A stretch of DNA of 64,000 nucleotides from Acinetobacter sp. UBA3106 (GCA_002365595.1 DFAM01000016.1:109360-173359), one strand, 5' to 3'; positions 54,127-63,168 are shown, numbered from the stretch's first letter. Numbers and translations are program-made. Notes: generated by a model not told the origin, from the letters alone.

Positions 54127-54795
54127 CTAAACAGCCTGTTTTAAATTGACATGATTAAGCAAAAGCTGATGCAAATCGGCGACATCTTCTGCAATGGCCA
54201 GCGGATTATAACGGGCAAGCACTTCAGGTGTATGCACGCCATAACTTACCCCTATACGCGGCATGGCAATATTTTGTGCCATTTCTAAATCATAGGAGGT
54301 ATCACCGACCATAATGGCATTTTCAGCCGCAACACCGGTGACTTGTAAAATTTCAACCAGCATCAGCGGATCAGGCTTGGACTTGGTTTCGCTGGCTGCA
54401 CGGGTCACATCAAACAAATCATCACTGGCTGTTTGATGAAGCACGCGGTCTAAACCTTTACGGCTTTTTCCTGTCGCCACCGCAAGTTTCACCTCTTGTG
54501 CCTTTAACTCCTGCAACATCACCGAAATCCCTTCAAACCAGGCATCCTCTTTGGAATTTTCAACATAGTGATTGGCATAGCACTGCAAAATTTCTGCATG
54601 CAATTCAGGAACTGAAGGAAATAAGACTTGCGCCACTTCCGGCAAACCTAAACCGATAATGCTTTTTGCAACCTCGTCTGTTAAAGGTTGTTGAAACTGC
54701 TGCGCTGCAAACTGCAAGCTCGCGACAATCTGCCCGACCGAATCAAATAAGGTTCCATCCCAGTCAAAAATAATCAGTTCTACAGGTTTTTGCAT
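54127..54795 (-). CDS. HAD-IA phosphatase, phosphoglycolate phosphatase-like
   Basis: The catalytic motif I is IIFDWDGTLFDSVG, motif II is VATGKSRKGL, the motif III lysine is in SKPDPLML, and motif IV is AIMVGDTSYDLEMAQN. A four-helix cap follows motif I. This is the Gph/PGMB-like group; the exact substrate is open. It precedes rluC on the minus strand, but an element-filled gap separates the two. Confidence 0.87.
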   Translation of the reverse strand: MQKPVELIIFDWDGTLFDSVGQIVASLQFAAQQFQQPLTDEVAKSIIGLGLPEVAQVLFPSVPELHAEILQCYANHYVENSKEDAWFEGISVMLQELKAQEVKLAVATGKSRKGLDRVLHQTASDDLFDVTRAASETKSKPDPLMLVEILQVTGVAAENAIMVGDTSYDLEMAQNIAMPRIGVSYGVHTPEVLARYNPLAIAEDVADLHQLLLNHVNLKQAV

Positions 54796-54911
54796 GTTTA
54801 AGTTCCAATGTTTGATTCATTTTTTAATCTGCCGTATGCCTCCTTGATTAAAGGAGAGATATTACGAAGCAATCTCGGTGCATATATCATAACAAGGATT
54901 TGATACACGAT

Positions 54912-55034
54912 GGCGACATGGATGTCGCCGTTGATCTGTCTTGCACTCCGCTTTAAAGCAATGCTTAAAGCTCGTTCAGGATGCACCATCAGATCAACAA
55001 AAGGGTTTTGTTACTTTTGCCCTGTCAAAAGTAA
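54912..55034. repeat. Three-hairpin intergenic element, copy C
   Basis: Stem 1 GGCGACA/TGTCGCC (54912-54929, loop TGGA); stem 2 GTTGATCTG/CAGATCAAC (54930-54998), whose loop carries an extra hairpin GCTTTAA/TTAAAGC (54950-54971); stem 3 TTACTTTTG/CAAAAGTAA (55011-55034, 6-base loop). It occupies most of the gap between the rluC stop and the start of the HAD phosphatase gene. Confidence 0.85.
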
Positions 55035-55096
55035 AGCTATGCCTACGCGATAATAATTCAAGCCAAGATAATAAGAAGAGGCTATATCATTCCACG

Positions 55097-55133
55097 CACC
55101 TCTCCCTAACCCTCACCTTCAGGAGAGGGAAGT
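55097..55133. repeat. Pyrimidine-rich hairpin repeat, family 2, copy 3
   Basis: CCTCTCC (55099-55105) pairs with GGAGAGG (55122-55128) around a C-rich loop (CTAACCCTCACC). It lies just past the rluC stop and may act as its 3' hairpin. Confidence 0.6.
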
Positions 55134-55139
55134 TAAAAA

Positions 55140-56090
55140 TCAAGAAGACTCTTTATCTTTTTTCTGCGCTCTGAGCTGCGCCACCAAACTCTGCATATCT
55201 TCAGGTAATGGCGCTTCAATGGTTGGATAACCCGGAATTTCCAGACGCATCGCGTGTAAACACAAACGGCGCGGCTTTGGTCCCTTGTATTCAGTCTCAT
55301 GACCATATTTTTCATCACCCACTAAAGGATGACCAATACTTAAACCATGCACACGAATCTGATGGGTACGACCGGAAAGCGGTGATGCATACACCAGAGT
55401 GGCATGCATAAAACGCTCTGCGACATTCCATAGGGTTTTACTGTCCTTACCTTCTTTAGAAACACGAACCCGACGCTCGCCATTGGCCAGCTCATAGCGA
55501 TGCAAAGGTGCATCAATCAGCTGTTTATCCAGACTCACCTGCCCTTTAACAATCGCGGCATAAGTCTTTTTAATTTTGTGTTCACGCAATAAATCTTGCA
55601 ATGTTTTTAAGGTACTGCGCTTTTTAGAAATCATCACCAGACCCGAAGTGTCGCGGTCAATACGGTGAATCAGTTCCAGATATTTTTTACCGGTGGCTGC
55701 ACGCAGTCCTTCAATCAGACCATAAGCCACACCGCTGCCGCCATGTACGGCAATCCCTGAAGGCTTGTTGATCACCATCAAGCCTTCATCTTCATACACG
55801 ACACGGCTTAACAGGCTTTGTGCAACCTTGTCCGAAACCGGTGCCGCCGTTTCATCCTTAGCTTCATAGCGAATTGGTGCCACGCGAATCTGGTCACCAA
55901 TATTCAGTTTGGTTTCTGCTTTAATGCGCTTTTTATTGACCCGAACCTGGCCTTCACGGATTAAACGATAAATCCGACTTTTCGGTACACCCTTGAGTCT
56001 GGAAAATAAAAAATTGTCGATCCGTTGACCCAATTGATGCTCGTCCACTTCAAACCAAGTGACACTTTGCCATTCTTGCGTAGAATTCAT
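55140..56090 (-). CDS. rluC: 23S rRNA pseudouridine(955/2504/2580) synthase RluC
   Basis: An S4 RNA-binding domain (residues 20-70, RIDNFLFSRLKGVPKSRIYRLIREGQVRVNKKRIK) precedes the RluA-type catalytic domain with the active Asp at D145 (LIHRIDRDTSGLVM) and SGRTHQIRVH near the end. ATG 56090 is the only good start. It is divergent from rne, a gene order conserved in gammaproteobacteria. Confidence 0.93.
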   Translation of the reverse strand: MNSTQEWQSVTWFEVDEHQLGQRIDNFLFSRLKGVPKSRIYRLIREGQVRVNKKRIKAETKLNIGDQIRVAPIRYEAKDETAAPVSDKVAQSLLSRVVYEDEGLMVINKPSGIAVHGGSGVAYGLIEGLRAATGKKYLELIHRIDRDTSGLVMISKKRSTLKTLQDLLREHKIKKTYAAIVKGQVSLDKQLIDAPLHRYELANGERRVRVSKEGKDSKTLWNVAERFMHATLVYASPLSGRTHQIRVHGLSIGHPLVGDEKYGHETEYKGPKPRRLCLHAMRLEIPGYPTIEAPLPEDMQSLVAQLRAQKKDKESS

Positions 56091-56108
56091 ACAGTTACGA
56101 TGACCCAA

Positions 56109-56851
56109 AAAAATACTAAAATTGATTAAAAACTGATCACTTAGGCTATGCTTTACACAAGAAAGATAAGCTTAGCCCATAGGCAGATGATGCAAGGTTT
56201 GATATAGTCAGCGCACGGATACCACCGTTAGTGTGAAAAAATTTAATTACTTCAATCTTTTTTGAAGCTCAAGATTAAATTTCACCATTCACATTAAATA
56301 CGGAAAGGTCCCTAAAGAATATGCCGACGCCGAAGGCTTATTATATCGGCAAAAAAGCAAACTGTTGCGTTTAATTGTACTTCGTACATAAATCAGTTTG
56401 TTCTAAAAAATATGTCGCCAACTTAGTTGGTTTTTAAACGTAAACTGATACACATCAGATTAGTCGCAACCTGAAGTCGCATTCAGGCTACAACGTTGAT
56501 GCATTGGATCTGCACATAAAGCACCGATACGATGATAATTCCGTATCAAGACGCCCGATCATGAATTAATGAAGGGACGATCTTAAAGCTACGTGACAGT
56601 GAAAGTTACTCACATCTAATGCACCGTTTGTCCGCCAGTGAATCGTTCAGGTGACTTTAATCGTTTATAAGATTGAAGCCGTATTGCCATCTTCAATACG
56701 TGAATCAAAAACCGAAGCCCAAAAAAAGGCCGGTAAAAAAGCTCAGACCACAATTGCGTCATTTTGAGATCTGGGTGTTGATCCGTAATGTGTGATGTTC
56801 GCTACGTGTATAGCGATGTTTTGGTGTGTATCACTATTAGGTGTTACACCC
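56109..56851 (+). promoter_or_regulatory. Long structured leader region upstream of rne
   Basis: About 740 bases between rluC and the rne ATG contain no supported protein gene. At 56233-56285 GTGAAA...TTTAAT pairs with ATTAAATTTCAC, enclosing TTCAA/TTGAA. RNase E genes are known to have long leaders through which the enzyme controls its own message (E. coli), so a similar role is inferred. A TATAGT near 56208 may be the -10 box; the -35 is unclear. Confidence 0.6.
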
Positions 56852-59800
56852 ATGAAACGTATGTTGATTAATGCAACACATGCTGAAGAGATTCGCGTTG
56901 CACTTGTCACTGGTCAGCGTCTTTACGATTTCGATCTAGAAAATCGTACCCGTGAACAAAAAAAATCCAATATCTATAAAGGTCACGTGACTCGCGTTGA
57001 ACCTTCTTTAGAAGCTGTTTTTGTAGAGTATGGTGCAGGCCGTCAAGGCTTCCTGTCTATGCGTGAAATCGCAAACTCTTATTACAAGGCAGATCCTCGC
57101 CAAACTTCAAATATCCGCGAATTGATCACTGAAGGTACCGAACTTTTAGTACAAGTGGAAAAAGAAGAGCGTGGCAATAAAGGCGCTGCCCTTTCTACCT
57201 TTATCTCGCTTGCTGGCCGTTATTTGGTCCTTATGCCAAATAATCCGAAAGGTGGCGGTATCAGCCGTCAAATTTCCGGTTCAGTTCGTGAAGAATTGAA
57301 AGAAATGTTGGCATCTTTAAATATTCCTCGTGGCATGAGCGTGATTGTACGTACCGCAGGGATTGGCCGCTCTCAAGAAGAATTACAACTTGACTTGCAA
57401 CACTTGATGGATCTTTGGGCACAAATCCAAAACACCGCTAGTTCTGGTCCATCACCCATGCTGGTCCATCAAGAAGCTGGTGTAGTAACACGTGCTATTC
57501 GTGACTATTTACGTGATGATGTTGCAGAAATCCTGATTGACTCAGAACAGGCTTATAACGAAGCATATAACTTCGTAAAAGCAGTGATGCCACGTCAAAT
57601 CGATAAGCTCAAAACCTATACTTTAAATGAGCCTTTATTTGCTCATTTCGGCATTGAAAGCCAAATTCAAACTGCTTATGAACGTGAAGTAAAACTTCCT
57701 TCTGGCGGTTCAATCGTGATTGACCAGACTGAAGCTTTAGTATCCATCGATATTAACTCGGCGAAATCAACTCGTGGTCATGACGTTGAAGACACAGCTT
57801 TAAATACCAATTTAGAAGCAGCAGAAGAAATTGCGCGTCAACTGCGTTTACGTGATATTGGCGGTTTAGTCGTGATCGACTTTATCGATATGACCAAAGA
57901 CCGCAACCAGCGCATGGTTGAAGCGAAACTTCGTGAAGCAACCCAAAGTGACCGTGCTCGTATTCAATTCGGTCAATTGTCACGTTTTGGCTTGATGGAA
58001 ATGAGCCGTCAGCGCTTACGCCCTTCACTTGAAGAAGCAACCGGTTACGTCTGCCCACGCTGTCATGGTACAGGCATGGTACGTGATCTTCGCTCTTTAT
58101 CACTTTCGATTATGCGTAAAGTGGAAGAGATTGCCCTGCGCGAACGTCATGGTGAAGTACAGGTTGAAGTTCCTGTTGAAATCGCAGCATTCTTATTGAA
58201 TGAAAAGCGTCACACCCTGGTGTATTTGGAACAGACCTCCAATGTACGTGTTACCGTGTTGCCGCATCCGCACCTCGAAACACCGCATTACGAAATTACC
58301 TACAATGCTGAAGGTTTTGCACCAACCAGCTATGAACGTACGGAAGCAACACGTTCAAGTGAAAAAGAGTTGGGTTATGAATCTTCTGAATGGCATTTGG
58401 AAGATGGAGCACAAGCTCAAGCTGCAGAGCAGGCCCCTGCCCAGCAACAAGGAAAAAATCAAAACAATAAGCAGCAGCGTCGTCCACAACAAGCGGCTCA
58501 AGAATCACAGCAACAACAACCTGCTCAAGTTGCCCCTGTTGCTCAAGCTTCAGCAAGCCCATGTGCATGGTTAGAAAACCTGTTTGTACAAAAGCAAGCG
58601 AAAACCGTTGATCAGGCACGCACTGCAAACAATGCTGCTGCTGCGATTGAGCAAATGGTTAATGCGGGTGCAGTGAGTCGCGGTCAATTCGGTCAAGTGG
58701 TAACAGCTGCTCCGACGACTACGCCAGTAGCGACTACCAGCAGCAACGCTTATTTAACGCCAAATGCTCCTGTAAGCAATAAACAGGAACAGCGTGAAGT
58801 TGCCGATAAATATTCTGATAAAGAAGAAAAAGCGCAACGTCACAATAAAAAGCGTAACAAGCCTAAAGAGCAACGTGAACAAGTTCAGCACGACAATCAG
58901 CAAAACCAAGTGCATGAAGAAATTGTTCAGGTTTCTCGTCACGAGCAGCGTCAAGAACAACGTCCGGAACAGCGCCAAGATTCACGTGAAAACAAGCGCC
59001 CTTCTCGTCGTCAACACGCTGAACAACAACATGCGGATCAGCAAACCGAGCAAAATGCTGTGCCACGCCGTGACCGTCGCAACCAGCAACGTCCTGAACG
59101 TCCAAATCGCCACCGCGATCAAAGCGTCTTGAACGAACAGCCGGCACAACAAACTGCACCTGCTGCGGTCGTGAATGAACAGCAACCTAAAGTCGAAGTG
59201 GTTGATACACCTCGTCAGGAGGTTCTTCCAACAGCATTGGTAATCAATGTCGATCAGGCGAAAAGTGAAATTGTTGCATTAAATTCCGCACCTGCTGTGG
59301 CTGCAACAAAAACCTCTCAAACCACTCCAGTAAGGGTTGAAGTTCCAGCGCCGGTAACCGAGAAGCCAGTAGTAACACAGGAAGAAAAGCCTGCTGCTAC
59401 CAATGAAACTCAGGAACCGCAAAAGCCACGTCCTGCAGAAAAACGTGCCAGCAACGATCCGCGTATGCGTCGTCGCCAAAAACGTGAAGCTCAGGCAAAA
59501 CAAGCTCAGGCACCGAAGTTAAGTCCTTCTCAGGTTCCAACTTTGGGTCAATACACCGTGATCAGTCTTATTCGCCATGTCTATGGTGAAGATTGTTCAG
59601 TACTGATTGAACAGTTTGGTTTAATTCCAACTTTCAACCGTGCCTTGGTGAAATTTACCGAGCAATATGCTGCAACACTTTCTACTCAGGCAACTGAAAC
59701 TGAAGTACCAGCACAACCGGTGACTCGTGATGTGGCGGTAACCAAAGCAGCACCTGAAGCAGAACCTGCTCCTGTGCTTGACTTAACTCCGCCAAAAGCA

Positions 59801-60223
59801 GTGTCTGACAAGCGTGTGGCGAATGATCCGCGTGAACGCCGCCGTTTAGCCAAGCAGGCTGCAGAGCAAGCTTTAGAGCAAGCGAAGCAGGCGCATAGCG
59901 AACCTGAAACTGCTCCAGCTGAAGCTACTCCTGCACCAGCAGAAGTAGAAACAGTAACAGCCGAAGCGGTTGAACCTGTCACTGAAGCGGTTGTGGAATC
60001 TGTGGTAGAAACAGAAACCGCTACAGTAGAAACTGAGCAGGCTGCTGAAGCTGCAACAGCTGAATTGGTGGAAGAAGCTGCCCAGGACACACCAACTGAG
60101 GTGGAGCCAAAAGCTGAAGCTGAAGCTGAAAAAACCGAAGGTGAAGAAGGAGACAAACCTGTCCGCCCTCGTCGTCCTCGTGGTCGTCCACCAAAGAAAG
60201 CAACGCCTGCAAATGAGTCATAA
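56852..60223 (+). CDS. rne: Ribonuclease E
   Basis: The main mRNA-decay and rRNA/tRNA-processing endonuclease. MKRMLINATHAEEIRVALV is the canonical start, so I use ATG 56852 rather than the open frame from 56792. The S1 domain is at about residues 36-120 (IYKGHVTRVEPSLEAVFVEYGAGRQGFL), the DNase I-like catalytic part has VSIDINSAKST and LVVIDFIDMTKDRN, and the Zn-link is C401-P-R-C404. The C-terminal half is disordered, rich in Gln, Arg and Pro, and carries two ASNDPRMRRR/VANDPRERRR boxes (near residues 868 and 990) and an Ala/Glu-rich tail ending in RPRRPRGRPPKK. Length 1123 aa is typical. Confidence 0.96.
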   Translation: MKRMLINATHAEEIRVALVTGQRLYDFDLENRTREQKKSNIYKGHVTRVEPSLEAVFVEYGAGRQGFLSMREIANSYYKADPRQTSNIRELITEGTELLVQVEKEERGNKGAALSTFISLAGRYLVLMPNNPKGGGISRQISGSVREELKEMLASLNIPRGMSVIVRTAGIGRSQEELQLDLQHLMDLWAQIQNTASSGPSPMLVHQEAGVVTRAIRDYLRDDVAEILIDSEQAYNEAYNFVKAVMPRQIDKLKTYTLNEPLFAHFGIESQIQTAYEREVKLPSGGSIVIDQTEALVSIDINSAKSTRGHDVEDTALNTNLEAAEEIARQLRLRDIGGLVVIDFIDMTKDRNQRMVEAKLREATQSDRARIQFGQLSRFGLMEMSRQRLRPSLEEATGYVCPRCHGTGMVRDLRSLSLSIMRKVEEIALRERHGEVQVEVPVEIAAFLLNEKRHTLVYLEQTSNVRVTVLPHPHLETPHYEITYNAEGFAPTSYERTEATRSSEKELGYESSEWHLEDGAQAQAAEQAPAQQQGKNQNNKQQRRPQQAAQESQQQQPAQVAPVAQASASPCAWLENLFVQKQAKTVDQARTANNAAAAIEQMVNAGAVSRGQFGQVVTAAPTTTPVATTSSNAYLTPNAPVSNKQEQREVADKYSDKEEKAQRHNKKRNKPKEQREQVQHDNQQNQVHEEIVQVSRHEQRQEQRPEQRQDSRENKRPSRRQHAEQQHADQQTEQNAVPRRDRRNQQRPERPNRHRDQSVLNEQPAQQTAPAAVVNEQQPKVEVVDTPRQEVLPTALVINVDQAKSEIVALNSAPAVAATKTSQTTPVRVEVPAPVTEKPVVTQEEKPAATNETQEPQKPRPAEKRASNDPRMRRRQKREAQAKQAQAPKLSPSQVPTLGQYTVISLIRHVYGEDCSVLIEQFGLIPTFNRALVKFTEQYAATLSTQATETEVPAQPVTRDVAVTKAAPEAEPAPVLDLTPPKAVSDKRVANDPRERRRLAKQAAEQALEQAKQAHSEPETAPAEATPAPAEVETVTAEAVEPVTEAVVESVVETETATVETEQAAEAATAELVEEAAQDTPTEVEPKAEAEAEKTEGEEGDKPVRPRRPRGRPPKKATPANES

Positions 60224-60256
60224 TTAGTTCTCTAATTAGCTCTAGTGCAGCGAAAT

Positions 60257-60293
60257 AAAAAAACCTAGTCATTCCGGTGACTAGGTTTTTTTT
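60257..60293 (+). terminator. Terminator after rne
   Basis: ACCTAGTCA and TGACTAGGT form a stem flanked by an A-run and a long T-run, 33 bases after the rne stop. Confidence 0.9.
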
Positions 60294-60419
60294 GTTATTT
60301 TTGTCGGATTAGGTTGATTGCACTAGATTGAAACGATTAAAAGACGTATGTAGAAATGACAGCAAGCGTATTGCGAACAAATAGACTGTATTGGATTACG
60401 AAAAATAAATAGGATTGAT

Positions 60420-62261
60420 ATGAATCACACTACACCGAGCGATCTTATTGGTATTACAGATGTCGCGGCAAAATTACCCAAATTTATAAGCAAAGTCCCT
60501 CATTTATTGAGTGGTCTCAAACAAGCCTATTTGCGCACCTCCAATACGCCTGCAGGCTTAGGAATTGCTTTTGAAAAAGCAGTAAAACGCAATCCTCACG
60601 GCATGGCTTTATTATTCGAAGACCAGAAATTCAGTTATCAGGAACTGAATGAATGGGCCAACCAGATTGGACATTTTTATTTATCTCTTGGTGCTCAAAA
60701 AGGCGATGTGATTGCGGTGATGGTCGAAAACCGTCCGGAACTGATTGCCACTGTTATCGCACTGGCAAAAATTGGTGTTACCTCGGCTTTAGTTAATACC
60801 TCACAAACTGGTAAAGCGCTGACTCATAGCATCAATCTGGTTAAACCGTTTGCCGTCATTGTCGGTGAAGAATGCCGTAACGCTGTCGAAGAAGTCTGCC
60901 AGGATTTAGAACTTGCCGCAGACCGTTTTCACTGGTTTGCCGATCAAGCCACGCAAATAGATGCGGGCAAAGCACCGCAAGACTGGGCGAATCTGGCAGA
61001 AAAAATTGATCAATTTCCGAAATTCAACACTCCGACCACTCACACAATTCAAGGTAAAGATGGCTTATTTTACATCTATACCTCAGGCACGACCGGTTTA
61101 CCCAAAGCGGTTATCTTTACCCATAGCCGCTGGACTTTGGCTTATGGCACCTATGGTCATGTGCTGGATCTAAAACCAGATGACGTAATGTACTGTACCC
61201 TGCCGCTGTACCATGCCACCGGTATTGTGGTGTGCTGGTGCGGGGTGATTGCCAGCAGCGCAACCTTCGCTTTACGTCGCAAATACTCAACCTCTGCTTT
61301 CTGGAAAGATGTCAAAAAATTTGATGCTTCCGCGATTGGTTATGTCGGCGAACTCTGCCGTTACCTGATAGATGCACCACCGTCTGAACTGGAAAAAGGC
61401 CACCGTGTCAAAAAGATGATCGGCAATGGCATGCGCCCGAATATCTGGGACAAGTTTAAGGAACGTTTTGGCATAGAAGAAATTTTGGAGTTATATGCTT
61501 CCAGTGAAGGTAATGTCGGTTTCAGCAATGTGTTTAACTTTGACAACACCGTGGGCTTCTCGCCTACGCCTTATGCGATTATCGAATTTGACAAAGAAAC
61601 CAATCAACCGGTAAAAGATGCCAAAGGCTGGTGTAAAAAAGTCAAAAAAGGCGAAATTGGCTTACTGGTAGGTAAAATTACCCGTCGTTCACCTTTTGAT
61701 GGTTATACCGATCCGGAAAAAAACAAATCTGTGATCATGAAAGATGTGTTTAAACATGGAGATGCCTTCTTTAATACCGGTGATCTGGTACGCGATATTG
61801 GTTTCCGTCATGCCCAGTTTGTAGACCGCCTGGGGGATACTTTCCGCTGGAAAGGCGAAAATGTTTCTACCACCGAAGTGGAAAATGTAGTCAGTGAATA
61901 TGAAAAAATTGCTGAAGCAGTGGTTTATGGTGTTGAAATTCCCAATACCAATGGCCGTGCCGGCATGGCAGCCATTACCTTGGATCCTGGGGCTGAATTA
62001 ACCACTCAAGATTTAAAGCAAATGGCAACCGAGTTTAAAAAATGTTTGCCGGCTTATGCTGTTCCGGTATTTTTGCGTGTCCAGGCTCAAGTCGAAACTA
62101 CGGGTACGTTTAAATATCAAAAGAATAAGCTCAAAGAACAGGCATTTGATCCCAACAAGACCGATGAACGCTTGCTGGTATTACTGCCGAATGCGACTGA
62201 ATATTGTGATTTAACTGCGGAAATATTCAACAATATTCAAGCTTATCAATACCGGTTCTAA
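60420..62261 (+). CDS. Long-chain/very-long-chain acyl-CoA synthetase
   Basis: A 613-residue AMP-forming ligase of the FATP/FadD6-like group, activating fatty acids as acyl-CoA. The P-loop is IYTSGTTGLPKAVIFTHSRW, the adenine motif LYASSEGNVGF and the FNTGDLVRDIGF...DRLGDTFRWKGENVSTTEVE block are all intact. The N-terminus has no clear membrane helix. Downstream of rne but with its own spacing, so probably a separate transcript. Confidence 0.88.
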   Translation: MNHTTPSDLIGITDVAAKLPKFISKVPHLLSGLKQAYLRTSNTPAGLGIAFEKAVKRNPHGMALLFEDQKFSYQELNEWANQIGHFYLSLGAQKGDVIAVMVENRPELIATVIALAKIGVTSALVNTSQTGKALTHSINLVKPFAVIVGEECRNAVEEVCQDLELAADRFHWFADQATQIDAGKAPQDWANLAEKIDQFPKFNTPTTHTIQGKDGLFYIYTSGTTGLPKAVIFTHSRWTLAYGTYGHVLDLKPDDVMYCTLPLYHATGIVVCWCGVIASSATFALRRKYSTSAFWKDVKKFDASAIGYVGELCRYLIDAPPSELEKGHRVKKMIGNGMRPNIWDKFKERFGIEEILELYASSEGNVGFSNVFNFDNTVGFSPTPYAIIEFDKETNQPVKDAKGWCKKVKKGEIGLLVGKITRRSPFDGYTDPEKNKSVIMKDVFKHGDAFFNTGDLVRDIGFRHAQFVDRLGDTFRWKGENVSTTEVENVVSEYEKIAEAVVYGVEIPNTNGRAGMAAITLDPGAELTTQDLKQMATEFKKCLPAYAVPVFLRVQAQVETTGTFKYQKNKLKEQAFDPNKTDERLLVLLPNATEYCDLTAEIFNNIQAYQYRF

Positions 62262-62343
62262 TGGCAGAACAGCTGTTTTTTCACGAGATCAGGCAAATTT
62301 GTTGTATTTATAATCAAACATCAACAAGTTTGCTAATTTTTAC

Positions 62344-62371
62344 TTGCGCTCGTTTGATATCTTGCTACAAT
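62344..62371 (+). promoter_or_regulatory. Candidate promoter of the tRNA-Lys cluster
   Basis: TTGCGC (62344-62349), 16 bases, then TACAAT (62366-62371), followed by a GC-rich discriminator (ACGCTCC) as is common for stable-RNA promoters. It is 82 bases before the first tRNA. Confidence 0.5.
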
Positions 62372-62453
62372 ACGCTCCATCAAACGAAGTGGTGTTGAGG
62401 AAACTCTTTATTTTCTTGCACTGCACATTCAGACAAGCGCTGAATGTTGTTCA

Positions 62454-62529
62454 GGGTCGTTAGCTCAGCTGGTAGAGCAGCGGACTTTTAATCCGTTGGT
62501 CCCGCGTTCGAATCGCGGACGACCCACCA
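62454..62529 (+). tRNA. tRNA-Lys (anticodon TTT), copy 1
   Basis: A 76-base cloverleaf with acceptor GGGTCGT/ACGACCC, anticodon loop CTTTTAA, T-loop GTTCGAATC and encoded CCA. It reads AAA and AAG codons. Confidence 0.97.
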
Positions 62530-62552
62530 CTTATTTTGATCAACCTAGAGAT

Positions 62553-62628
62553 GGGTCGTTAGCTCAGCTGGTAGAGCAGCGGACTTTTAATCCGTTGGTC
62601 CCGCGTTCGAATCGCGGACGACCCACCA
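62553..62628 (+). tRNA. tRNA-Lys (anticodon TTT), copy 2
   Basis: Identical to copy 1 over all 76 bases, 23 bases downstream of it. Confidence 0.97.
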
Positions 62629-62634
62629 TCTTTT

Positions 62635-62658
62635 AAAAGCTTCTAACATGAAGCTTTT
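62635..62658 (+). terminator. Hairpin between tRNA-Lys copies 2 and 3
   Basis: AAAAGCTTC and GAAGCTTTT form a 9-bp stem with a 6-base loop followed by CT, so it may be a leaky terminator or a processing signal. Confidence 0.45.
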
Positions 62659-62685
62659 CTAGCTTTTAAAGCACTCTTTCTGCAT

Positions 62686-62761
62686 GGGTCGTTAGCTCAG
62701 CTGGTAGAGCAGCGGACTTTTAATCCGTTGGTCCCGCGTTCGAATCGCGGACGACCCACCA
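62686..62761 (+). tRNA. tRNA-Lys (anticodon TTT), copy 3
   Basis: Identical to copies 1 and 2, after a 57-base spacer with a hairpin. Confidence 0.97.
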
Positions 62762-62978
62762 TTCTTTCTTAGGGCTTCTTTCTGTACTACAATAGAAACG
62801 AAACCTGCAATATTCCGACCAAGACAAACCACACCGTTTCGGTGGATTCGCCATTCTCGAAATTTTGCTATACCGATGTTGCAAATTACGGTGCTCTAAT
62901 GCGCCTTTAAAATCATAGATTTTTTTGCACTCGGGTGAATTCTTAAAGCGATGCTTTAAGTTCACTAATCCTTGTTTA
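62762..62978. other. Spacer between tRNA-Lys copies 3 and 4
   Basis: No protein gene is supported. It contains CCACACCG/CGGTGG-type pairing near 62830-62848 and a strong hairpin at 62935-62965 (GTGAA + CTTAAAGC paired with GCTTTAAG + TTCAC). The inner stem resembles the extra hairpin of copy C. It may be remnant or repeat DNA. Confidence 0.4.
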
Positions 62979-63054
62979 GGGTTGTTAGCTCAGTTGGTAG
63001 AGCAGTAGACTCTTAATCTATTGGTCGAGGGTTCGAGCCCCTCACAACCCACCA
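62979..63054 (+). tRNA. tRNA-Lys (anticodon CTT)
   Basis: A 76-base cloverleaf with acceptor GGGTTGT/ACAACCC, anticodon stem TAGA/TCTA and loop CTCTTAA, giving anticodon CTT, T-loop GTTCGAGCC and encoded CCA. It differs from the three TTT copies in several stems. It would read AAG only. Confidence 0.93.
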
Positions 63055-63096
63055 AATTGTTTTATTATTCATCTTATATTGATGCTTTTATAAAAT

Positions 63097-63124
63097 AAAA
63101 ATACTCCACATTTGGAGTATTTTT
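63097..63124. terminator. Bidirectional terminator between the tRNA cluster and the lipoprotein gene
   Basis: AAAAATACTCCA and TGGAGTATTTTT form a 12-bp stem with a 4-base loop. Confidence 0.85.
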
Positions 63125-63168
63125 ATCCTTTGATTTATCAATTCTTTAAACTTAACTAGAATCTCTAT

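Noticed and set aside
54798..54989. Open frame of 63 codons on the minus strand in the gap before the HAD phosphatase
   Set aside because: It overlaps the three-hairpin element and has no recognisable features.
59686..60156. Long Ser/Ala-rich frame antisense to rne
   Set aside because: It is the mirror of the low-complexity Ala/Glu-rich RNase E tail; the composition is an artefact.
62720..62965. Open frame of 81 codons on the minus strand across tRNA-Lys copy 3 and the spacer
   Set aside because: Its C-terminus is the antisense of a tRNA (VVRDSNAGPTD), a common source of false proteins, and no ribosome-binding site or family similarity is visible.
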